Source: Siphonodentalium dalli (taxonomy: Eukaryota > Mollusca > Scaphopoda > Gadilida > Siphonodentaliidae). From it: a stretch of DNA of 64,000 bases. The DNA lies in contig CP136066.1 in the NCBI GenBank assembly GCA_032622095.1, positions 67,402,278 through 67,466,277 on the forward strand, given 5' to 3'. Shown here in pieces: positions 10,711 through 20,950 of the stretch. A program made the position numbers and the translations under genes. Every line of letters starts with the position of its first letter. Position 1 is the first letter of the stretch. Below the pieces are notes generated by a model. That model was not told where the DNA came from, did no database searches, and was given only the letters and a program-made list of their open reading frames with translations.

Positions 10711-11780
10711 ATAAAGTTATCGGCGCTCTTTCAGAGTGGAATGGCCATTTGTTGTATTAATACATTTGCAATTAGTTGGTATCACTGCCATTATTAGCTG
10801 TCTCAAGTTATCGTCCGGAAACCAGAATATTACAAGATTCTAAGTAAAAAGGGCCAAAACTCGCAAAAATATATTCGAACTTGACCTGTATTTTTGATCT
10901 GATAAACTCACCTATGAAATTTGCTTTTGATATAATAACCGAAACTAAAGCTATCCGAAAACCATTTCCGGACGCACATACGCATGGACGGACACCGGCT
11001 ATTTGAATAGTCCCCCGATATGTTGACAAAACGGTTTGCCTGAATATGGCTATAATATTAATACATACTGGCGATACACAAGTTCTCACATGTATCAAGA
11101 TTAATAATTGCAGCCCTAGTCGCTAAAAGTTATTACCGGTAAGGATAAACATTGGTAATGGGGACACCACAATTTATGTATATTAACTGTTCGTTTTTTT
11201 TCAGAGCACCAAATTTGGTATATGAAAATTGTTATATATTCCGTTGCCTTACCGACCATGCATGTTTGACGAGTCCATTTTACCAACACTAGCTGCATGC
11301 TACAAAATGTTGATACCGAAACGTAGCAACAGCATTTCTGACTTACCACAACTGTTATAAAGAAATGGATCGTGAGTGAGTAAGTGTGGTAAACATCGAG
11401 CTATATTGGACTAATAGAAATACTGATTGATTATCGACACACCCCTAATCCAGTCCTCGGCCCCTACAAATTGTATTGACCCTATGAACAAAACTTGCGT
11501 TTATTAACATTTGACTAGTAAAACTCTTTTTGATTACAGTTATCAGTGGCCGAACTGCATTATTTACTTCGGAAAGTCGATATTTTATTTTTACATTTAA
11601 GATAATGCACTGAATTCAGAAGAATCGGTAATGGAGAGGAAGCTTCTTCCAGTTTTGCAGTTACAACATGAAACAGGAAGAGTATAAACTATGACAGGAA
11701 TTTTGATGACTACTGGGCATATTTCATAATTCAATTAGTCGATTCTTTTTGTAAGAATTACTCACATAACATTTCACTTA
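10711..11780. other. Duplicated sequence without a convincing gene
   Basis: - strand ORFs at 10808-11098 and 11116-11349 are present in both copies only because the DNA is duplicated; neither has splice or family support. Confidence 0.4.
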
Positions 11781-12160
11781 GGTGGTCATATCTTTATTTG
11801 GAGAGGACAAAATTCCCTGAAATTCTCTGCGGTGAAACATTGGAATCATTAGAACATTTGAAACAAGAGATGAAAAATTACCAAAGTAATGAAAGTAAAA
11901 CATCTCATATGCATAAAACTTATTGGTTGCAAAGACAACACATTGCTGACGGCTCAAGTATACACGATTTGCTGCAAAACTTCGAACAACTCGTGGACAT
12001 TCCAATCAAAAGGAGGCTCCGCTCTAATATGGAAACTAAAGGAAAGATCATTATATTATACAATGTTTTGAAAAAGCATTGAACGAAGAAATGAAGGGGT
12101 TATTCGAGGAGATGTCAATGGCCAAACAAATGCTGGAAAACGATGGGCCAGAAGTAGCGG
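11781..12160 (+). pseudogene. Unrecognised coding remnant inside the duplication
   Basis: After the acceptor TTTCACTTAG (11780) the + frame reads ERTKFPEILCGETLESLEHL ... YWLQRQHIADGSSIHDLLQN FEQLVDIP. After a frameshift near 12060 it reads FEKALNEEMKGLFEEM ... MLENDGPEVA up to a possible donor (GCG|GTATAA). Helix-rich and charged, unlike the surrounding sequence. No family recognised. Repeated at 22601-22980. Confidence 0.4.
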
Positions 12161-12904
12161 GTATAATATTAGCAATACTCAGCTTGTGTTTCTCACACAA
12201 AAAGATGCACGTCTAATTAATTGTATGCTTATAAAATATGTTTCCAATTAACATGCTGGAAATATTCTTCAGTTTGTGGGTCTGGGGGAATATGTTTTCA
12301 TTTTCTGTAATGTGTTGGTGGCGTCCAGCAGAGCTCGATTTTAACTGGATTCGTATCGCAATTTACAATGCGATTTCCAATTTCTGCTAATTAATCAATT
12401 TACAATGAGAAAACATAAATAATATTATATACAGGGAATAAGAACAAAGATGTCGTAAAACTAATATGACCATACGTAAACGTAATAAAGCCCACGTAGA
12501 TTAAATCTGGCAGTTTGCGATCCAAAATACATTTATAATTACCGCTTTTGAATTATACCGGTATCGAAATTAGTCGACGAAAGATAAAGGGAAATAATGA
12601 CATTTCTTCCTGTGCTCAAATAGAACTTTCGAAGAGGTGTTCTTTTGTGCGACACTGTTCACATGTCCACAACATGGTATCTACTCGATGTGTTTACTGG
12701 TAACACCGAAGATCTGGTCTGCTTGACAGCGTGGAGATATAAAAAATTACAGTACAATATGCTCCAAGTTGTGTGTTGAAATTCTGCACTACATTTGCAT
12801 AAATTGGAGGGAATTGAGCACATGGTGACGTCATATAGTATAATACAGTTCACAATCTGAAGGAACAAGGCCATATCACAACTAAAGAACACATGTGTGA
12901 CAAT

Positions 12905-15000
12905 AAGAACTAACCATGCACGATTGAACATAGTGACATTAACCGATTGACAGACCCATGTCACAGTGTATGTCGCAAGCATATGAACGCATACATTTGA
13001 CACTATATCAAAATGTGGGATACATACACAAAACCGCACGCGTGTGTTACTTGTATCAGTATATCGAACGATTGCAATGTGTAAGGACCGCACGTTCAGC
13101 CAATACCCTAAGTGTCATCCTTACGCGACACAGGCATGCACATAATTCCCAAAATCCAGTCATACCAGATCGAGAATATTGTACCCAATTACTGGTTATG
13201 TCACACCGTTATAAGACGTTATTTGCTTGTGTAAAGCGTTCCTACATCAATAATGTGTACACTGCTACTACGTCAATAAAGCTATTTTTAGTCAATATAT
13301 ATACCAGGATATGTTGATCAACTTGGGAACGCAATGTGAAATTAAGAAGTAGCCACGATTGAATACAATGTACCACTACCGGTTGGACAGACTATTGCCA
13401 TAACTAGTGTATGTCGCAAGCATATGGATGCACTTATGACACGATATCAATGTCGCACGCTTGGTATGGAATATATACACAAAACTACGCGTGTGGGTTA
13501 CTGTTGTCAGTATATCGGACGAGTTCAATGGCGTAGGATAGCACAATCTGCCAAAAAACATTGTTCTCCTTAAGATACGCATGCATGAGTATCATACACT
13601 ATCGGCCAGTAACACACATGCAATTTGGTCTGTTTACCACACGCTCGATCGATATATTCTAACTGACTCTTCCCCACCGATGTCTCTATATCCCTTCAAG
13701 ATAGATGTTGCCTAACACTGTTTCTTGAATGAAAGTGCTCAATTTCAGGTTAAAAAAAACCGCATAGATTTAATCATAAAACCTGCCTTTTAGTGACTTC
13801 ATTTGTATATTTCATGCGATAATTGTCATATCTGCTTCAAAATAATACGGACAACAGACACCATCAGCACCAACATTCAGTCATACACGTAGCCGAGAAT
13901 ACTGTACCCAATTACTGGTTATGTAAACATTTTAAGGCTTTATTTTGTGTACACTTTGTGCACTGTGCTACTATACGTCAATAAAGCAATGTTCAGTCCA
14001 TATGCGAGGATCCATTGATCGATGTCGCAACCATGGCATGTGAGCGCCCCTTCCGAAATATCGACTTATCCCAACTCTAGAACGCAATGTGAAATTAAGA
14101 ATTAGCCACGATTGAACATAGTATACCACTAACGGTTTGTCAAACTATTGTCATATACTGTATGTCGCACGCGTATGGACGCACTTGACACGACATCAAT
14201 ATCGCACGCTTGGTACGGAATATATACACAAAATCGCATGCGCGAGTTACTGTTGCCGTATATCGGACGAGTGCAATGGCGTAATGATCGCACGATCAGT
14301 CAAATTGAAATTGTTATCCTTACGCGACGCATGCAAGTATGTCATATACCAGGGACCACTAACATGTTCATATGCGGGGCTGTTAATCACACGCTGGAAC
14401 GGCTTATTCTAACTGACGCTTCCCCACAAGTGTCTCTACATCCCTGCATTATGGATGTTGCTTAACACAGTTTCTTCAATGAAAGTGCCAAAATATATAT
14501 AACGATTTAAACTCATAGATTTAATCACACAACCTGGAAATTTTAAGCATTTAGTGACTGTTTGTATTTTTCCTGCAATATTTGTTTAACCTTTTAATGC
14601 TGGGAGTTGCACTGTTGCAGCATTAAAGACCATGTTCCAGTGCCTTCTCTTATATAGGAAGCCTCGTATATGTAAGAGAATGCGTTGGCACAGGGTTTTC
14701 GTAATATTTCCGGAAACTCAAGTCATGAAATTGTTTAAATTTAATAGACACCAAGCACCATCAGCATCAAAACTCTAATAGCAGGTAGCGTTGAGAACAC
14801 TGTACACAATTACTGGTTATGTCACAATTCTAAGGCCGTATTATATATTTTAATGCGCTCTCACGTCACTCATTTTCACACTGAGCTGGTACATAGATAA
14901 AGGACTTTCAGTCTATATTCTAGGATGAGTTGATCAATGTCGCAACCATATGGGCGTCTTATAGAAGCCGATGTTAGTTTAGCGTCCCATTTGTTGATTT
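12905..15000. repeat. Complex tandem array, ~0.7-0.9 kb units, about three copies
   Basis: The blocks CACGATTGAACATAGT, TGTATGTCGCA.GC.TATGGACGC, ATATATACACAAAA.CGCA and GAGAATACTGTACCCAATTA recur in the same order (the last near 13173, 13890 and 14795). Unit lengths differ by indels. ORFs at 12659-13317 and 14137-14465 fall in this array and are not treated as genes. Confidence 0.7.
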
Positions 15001-15038
15001 AAGTAGGTTTTGTCGAGGCTTTAGATCATGTAATAAAT

Positions 15039-15194
15039 ATAATCTATAACTCGTCCCCATAGTATAGGCTACATGGCGGAATTTACAAAACTCGTCCACT
15101 ACATTAGGTCTGGACCTCAACGAAGGCTCGTCCAGATCTAATTTTCTGGACTCATTTTGTAAATTCCGCTATAAACTGGGGACTCGTTGTAGAT
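15039..15194. repeat. Long imperfect palindrome, hairpin element copy 1
   Basis: The left arm 15039-15114 and right arm 15130-15194 are reverse complements with small gaps (GGCGGAATTTACAAAA pairs with TTTTGTAAATTCCGC). The arms resemble those at 20661-20770, so the two are copies of one foldback-type element. Confidence 0.75.
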
Positions 15195-18100
15195 CCTCTC
15201 TTTATTGCACACGCTGACCCCTGGAACATGACAAATGAGGCAAGAATGAAAAAATACCAACCGGTATGATGGCAGTATCTCATTCTAATAACAATATTGC
15301 TTGTTGGTGAATTTGGATTTAGTTCAAAATAATATGATCATATTGTTGGCACCAATATTTTATTAATCAGAAGGCAATCACATCACACAGGACTGGCCAG
15401 GAGTCTTCATGTCTTTTCATTACACTTCCTGTTAGACATACATGTACAGTCACCTTCAAGTGTAAATTATGGCACTTTCCAAACGTAATAGAACAAGATT
15501 TACATTCTCCAGAATTGAAGCAGTGTATATTTTCCTTAGAACAATTGGATCAATACCTTGTACTTTCATAAGATGTTTTGCACTGAATAAATAAATATAC
15601 ATCAGCTTCCTGGAGTGAATTCCTTGGTGACCTCAGGTCAAGAATCACTATACCGTGTACACATATTACACATGTATGCATCCACCCCAAAAGTATCCAT
15701 TGCACACATGACTACCTCCAATATAATTTAGAATAGATGATGTATTTTCTGTTATCCTGTTTTCTCATCATTTCCTTCTACTAGTAGTATTATAAGGAAG
15801 CTGAAATTGCAAGTTATTAAAAGTTTGTGTCCTTGATGTTGATATTGTCTTTGGGTGTGAATAACATTCCACGACGAGAGCCCACAGAAAATAGTGGATT
15901 TTACATTTGTGTCATCATAGTCACGATACAACAGTTCCATTTAATCTCTGATTGTGAATTTTAATTTTACACTTGTCCAAGGAAATTGTCTGATGCCTTT
16001 TCAAAATGTATTCAGAACCAGTAAATGTCAGATCACAGAGTTGAACTTCTGATAGTTGATATAGTTATATAGTTATATGTGTGATAAGCAGGATGTAGAT
16101 CCAAAATATCCCTGAAAATAGAAAATAAAAACAATTTAAGTATACAATAATACATACACAATACAGATTTGATTTTAACAAGTATGGTTGCACAACTGTT
16201 AAATAAAAGGAACGACTAACAGTCCTGTTTTATGCCGAGCAGTTTGAACTACCGAGTACAACCATGTAAATGTGTGCTGACATCTAATTGAATAGCATTG
16301 TTGTGAACATTACAAATAAACAGTAGTAACTACTAGCTGGGATATCAGGAGTTTACTTTAATGATGGTTAAATAATTATTGTGCCTACAAGTCATCCAAG
16401 CTAATTATTAGTGTCTCTTTGATTTACCTGGGGTAAACCGCACCTATTCCATGAGACACCTGGGAAAGTTCCCCCTACATATATTCTAAGATGATGATAA
16501 ACGCTCTTTATTGCTAATTATTAGTGCCACTTTAAAATCATCTGAGAAACACAGCACCTATCCCACGGCAATCCCTGGGTCACGTTACAGTACCCCCTGT
16601 GTATTAATTTTCCTACATATATTGATTATCTTCTAAGCTGATACTGCTTCTAAGTTGATGTTATTTATTAACCCTTTCCTAACTGGAGCTTCCTGAAATT
16701 TTTCAAAAACCCTGTGCCAATGCAGAGTCGCCAATATGGCGCCTCGCATATGAAAGAGAATGCATTGGCCAAGTCCTTCCCAGGAAAAGGGAGCGATTGC
16801 TCCCACACCAATAATTACTCACAATATTTTATTCACAGGTGCCAAAATTTACACTTGTCAAAATGTTCATGGTCACTGTAATAGTTGATTAAATATTGAA
16901 ATTGTCGAAGGTATATTTATAACCTTTCCCATCTCAGTTAAATTACATTGTATGGACATGTGAAAAGTTTAACTGGACATATGTCTATCCCACAGGTATT
17001 ATTATTTGTTTGGCCTAATATGCTTGAGGATTATTAGCGTTGGCCATGTGTTCTGTGATGGGAACCATTATTTAAACAGTTGCTACTAGGATGCTAATAA
17101 GACATTTATCTTTCATGCTAAGTTTGTAGCAGTACAAGTAACTTAAAATGGTTGAGTTTTAACATGTACGTTTCCATGATAACTGCGATGAACAGTGCCT
17201 TGTCACTGAGGATCAGTGTCCACTGAGCCACTGACCATGCACATGAGAAGATAAATTTACTTTCAGAAAAGTTCTACTTGTGCGAAACAAAACGAGAACA
17301 ATGTAATTGTACTTGCTCTCACTGATCGTTAGCGGACTAAACAATAAAAGAATTGAAAGACAGACCAATTGGGTTTTAACATAACAACAAATCATGTAGT
17401 GATTTCGCATTCAGTAAGTTAATCCATTTTATATCTCAGCTTACACATGGATAGGCCTACATGGGGAAACCGAAAAAATGCATGGTTAAACTGATAATGA
17501 TGGAAGGCTTACATGATAGTTGTTTAGGTTTAATGTACGGCATAGTTGACTAGTTGTTTAGGTTTAATGTATAGTGTTTTCACGATCATGTGACGATGGA
17601 GTTGTGTTTAAATTTGTTTTGTATTTATAACAGGAAGAGGCAAAAGTGTGTAGCGACAAAGTTCGGCAAAAAATTATCGCTGTCGAGGAAACAAAATTAG
17701 GTTTGAGGACCTGAACATGGATTTTGGTCAGTCGAAACATGGATATTTTTTTGGACTTTGTATATGTACTGGTGCAATGCAGTACATGTACATGTATGTT
17801 GTGCATGCCGGCGATTCTCAAATATATCTTCAACATCGATTAAGAATAAGAACTGTGTCTGTAGCTGCGTAAATTTATAACTGAGCGAAAAATAATAATG
17901 TTCATATATGAGCGAGAGACTATTTTATTATTACAAATATCAGGTCTGGCAAATGTGAGAATACAGCTACAATAGCTGTATTCAGCTAACCTAGCTGTAT
18001 TCAGCTATATATTCTACTCTCAAAGCGGTGGTTTTTCGTTAATTAACAGGACGCGCTAATTTGCGCATCTAAATTAGGTGACCCTATTCTCGGCTTACTT

Positions 18101-18772
18101 TTTACCAAATCAGAACCGTCATTTGCTTTGTGACATAATGTTGCCTTTTGTCGATACAGCGATACTGTTTTTGTTTGTAAACTTAATATGGCGACCAATG
18201 TCGGTCATAACGGTTTAATAACCCTCTTACCAATGCGGAATATCATTAAAACTATATTAAAAGCAATCTTTATCGCCGAAAATTAAATGTCGAACAATTT
18301 CCGGAAGTAGCAATAGGATAATTCTAAAACGAAGTTTGAAGGCCGGCTTAAAATAAGTAAAAGGGGAACATCTCGAGCCAGAGATTAATTGAGCGAGTAC
18401 ATCTCACAACTTTCTCCGAAAGTACGGAAACTCATACTTGTAACTGTGAGTGTGACTCGCAAAAATAACTAACTTCAACGTTTCTTGTGTATGTAGACAT
18501 GGCATTTGAAGAAAAATTCTGTCCTTGCGTGAGTTAGACAACAAGCAATCACAATAGCGTGCTGGAAAATGCTGAGTGCGCTTGAATAGGGGCTTCATGC
18601 AATGCGTGGCAGAAATAAGTCACACGATTTGGTCCAAATCACGAATTGAGTGATCAAATTGATCCGATTATTCCCGGCTGGGGTATTTAATGCAGCGTTT
18701 TTGTCGAGTCGTGTTCCATTCTGCGACCTAAACAATCACAAATCGGAAGATTTTATATAGAAGAACTCGAAA
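15195..18772. other. Long stretch without a convincing gene
   Basis: Only short unsupported ORFs. A short repeat at 16671-16810 (TAACCC.TT, GCCTCGCATATGAAAGAGAA, TGCATTGGC) is related to 14587-14730, with parts also in inverted orientation (CATTGGCACAGGG against CCCTGTGCCAATG). Near 17960-18010 there are direct repeats of TAGCTGTATTCAGCTA. Confidence 0.45.
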
Positions 18773-20555
18773 ATGGTAAGTTAAATTAAATGTATAACTT
18801 TATAGTGTCATCAATCCATTATAGATTAAAGTAGGCATATAAGATCCACATAAGTACAGAATCAATATAAATAACAATGGATATCTTATTTGTATTGTAT
18901 GTTTATATAATGTAAATGCATTAGCATGTTGGTAATAGACTGTTCGTTGTAAGCAGGTATCATACTTAGCTTCCATCATTTTTGAATTTGTTTCAGAACT
19001 ACTAGCTCCTAATCAGATTCCAGTGGTGGCATATCTGGGTCCGAGTCGCTCTCCTGGTCCTCTATAATTGGTTCTGGAAAATAACACGAAAACATAGTAT
19101 TTATTTTATGATAAGTGACTGCCAGTGTACAAAACATCCCATGAGTATAAACACAAAACCATAAAATGATAATCATGTTTTTGCTCATTTCAGTCAAAAC
19201 GAAATTCAAACGATTCAGTACTGTTCGAATGTAAAAAAGGCAGAAACACCAACCCAGGCAACAACACAAAGGGTCAGGCACCTCGTGCGAAAACTCAAGC
19301 GACTGGTCCTTGTAAAATTGAATACATCACTGACAGTTCGAGACGAGCACAGTGCCTCAGCAAACGTATACGGACATTATTCAAAAGTGTGAGTATTATA
19401 TTGACTGATATATAGACATATCGATAGAATCACATAACTATAACGTACCATCATAACTTGCTTCGCGGTCGGCAGCAAAGCGTTGCCTCAACCCATCAAT
19501 TGTTTCATCAATTTGGACCACCAATTTTACCAGCGTTTCTTTTTTTTGCACGTTTCGCAGCAGCCCACGCTTCCGAAAACTGCTTGTGTAGATCTTCGAT
19601 CCCTGCCCTTTTCAAAAGCTCCAGTTTCTCTTTCATCATTGAATTTAATTCAGCCTTCGTTTTGCACTGCATGCTCTCTGAATTGAATATAATGGTTTAA
19701 TGCTCAATGCCTTCATTTTAAAGTTGAACATTTACAAAAACTTATATGTAGACGAGATATCATATTTTTTCACAAGTATTACCTGCTTTCCTCCTATCCT
19801 CCTCAGTCACAACTACCCTTTCGATGGGAGCGCCTCTATAATCACAATGGTCGAACACATAGTCTATATACACCATCCTATTGGTCACACTTTGGTTATG
19901 GATGGTGGACAGATCCCCAATCTAGCGTTGGTGCTGTCGCTCCGATGGCTTGTACTGGTCGTGTTATCTGCAAGAAACAATACATTTCATGTGATAGAGA
20001 GAACGATAAACCGGAAGATCAGGAGAGATGAGATGAGGAATAAAATATTAACATAAACATAAAATGATTTATACGCTGGAAACAATTCAACAAGCACAAA
20101 GATGTAACAAAATTATATTCTGAAGATGGCTTCCAAAATGGCAATTCGATTATGTCGCTTTTAAATGATTCAGTGTGATTACAATATTTCGCTTGTTTAT
20201 CCACAGAGCGTTTAGTTACAGGGTTAGAAAGCTCACTGGCCAATGGGGTTACAAACACGCACCTTTGAGTCAGCAACATAATCCGCATTACGAAGTATTT
20301 GTCGCCAGTGTGCTATTTCCTTGGAAATGTCCGTTTTCCGCAATTCCTTTCTTTCGCCATCATTAGTTTTTCCAGTCTGTTCTTCAATATTTTTGCGTAT
20401 CTGCGTATGGAAATGATTTATTCAAGTATGTTTTATTTTTAGCTCAATGAAATATGTACCCAAACTGGCATGGAGGCGTATTTAGAAATAAAAACCCCAG
20501 CTCAGCAGGGTACTACTGGGCGACGCCAGAAATGGGAGTAAAACATGGAGTGGAA
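18773..20555 (+). CDS. MADS-box (SRF/MEF2-type) domain gene, three exons visible
   Basis: Exon 1 supplies only the ATG (18773-18775), followed directly by GTAAG. Exon 2 (19194-19388, 65 codons, phase 0-0) runs from TCATTTCAG to AGT|GTGAGT and reads SKRNSNDSVLFECKKG ... GPCKIEYITDSSRRAQC LSKRIRTLFKS. Exon 3 (20443-20555) starts LNEICTQTGMEAYLEI and ends at GAA|GTAAGT. By my recollection of MEF2 and SRF, KIEYITD...R.....SKR...LFK...EI aligns to the MADS DNA-binding helix without gaps. Frame 0 stops at 20539 (98 residues), but another frame of exon 3 reads AGYYWATPEMG, like the SRF Y-T-F-A-T strand, so one base is probably missing in the A5/C4 run near 20490. MADS proteins bind CArG-type DNA as dimers. 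Further exons are not seen. It could be a host gene, a transposon-borne gene or a pseudogene. Confidence 0.6.
19009..20400 (-). pseudogene. Unrecognised multi-exon gene antisense to, and interleaved with, the MADS-like gene
   Basis: Four - strand exons are visible. 20263-20400 (46 codons, IRKNIEEQTGKTNDGERKEL ... NADYVADSK, donor GTGCGT). 19783-19967 (ITRPVQAIGATAPTLDWGSV, then after a frameshift MVYIDYVFDHCDYRGAP, donor GTAATA). 19449-19677 (MQCKTKAELNSMMKEKLELL ... FSEAWAAAKRAKK, shift in an A8 run, then ETLVKLVVQIDETIDGLRQR, donor GTACGT). 19009-19073 (EPIIEDQESDSDPDMPPLES, stop). Intron phases join correctly if the two single-base shifts are ignored. The product is coiled-coil-like with an acidic tail. 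Family not recognised; a 5' exon is missing. Three exons lie in MADS intron 2 and the last lies in intron 1. Confidence 0.55.
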
Positions 20556-20660
20556 GTAAGTATATTTTGATGTTATTATAAAGCTTGTGTGTAATATTTC
20601 AAATAAATTCAACGTTAAAAATGTTCATAAAGAAATATAGAAAATCTCACAGGAGTTTCT

Positions 20661-20770
20661 ATATTATACGGAATTTATCAACCGAGTTCACTAAATTCGA
20701 TTTGAGCTGAGGTTTACCAAGGCTGAAATAGAATTTAGTAGACGAGATTGATAAATTACGTATAAAATAG
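20661..20770. repeat. Long imperfect palindrome, hairpin element copy 2
   Basis: The left arm 20661-20703 (ATTATACGGAATTTATCAA...) pairs with the right arm 20727-20770 (...TTGATAAATTACGTATAA). Arm sequence and order resemble the palindrome at 15039-15194. Confidence 0.75.
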
Positions 20771-20950
20771 AACGATTTTGAGACACATTTTATCACATGA
20801 TCAAATAAACGCGAAACAATCAGAAGTATTCATACAAAATAACAACCATAAACTGATAAACTTCAGCAATCGCTAGTCATTCAAATAATGGCGTGACGTC
20901 ATCGCACGCGCTAATATTACACGTGTATCTTACCAATTATTACGAAGCTG

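Larger units (their letters stand above)
10130..12874. repeat. 2.74-kb segmental duplication, copy 1
   Basis: Matches 20951-23694 almost base for base at offset 10821, then 10820 after a one-base difference (CGCTAAAAG versus CGCTAAAG). About eleven differences were counted by eye, i.e. about 99.6% identity. Identity starts at GACAATTGGATCTG and ends at GGAACAAGGCCAT. No terminal inverted repeats or target-site duplications were seen, so it does not look like a simple transposon insertion. Confidence 0.95.

Noticed and set aside
10808-11349. - strand ORFs conserved in both duplication copies
   Set aside because: The whole DNA block is 99.6% identical, so conservation of an ORF carries no information.
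12659-13317. Overlapping ORFs of 144 and 119 codons on opposite strands
   Set aside because: They straddle the edge of the segmental duplication and the tandem array; neither frame survives in the other repeat units.
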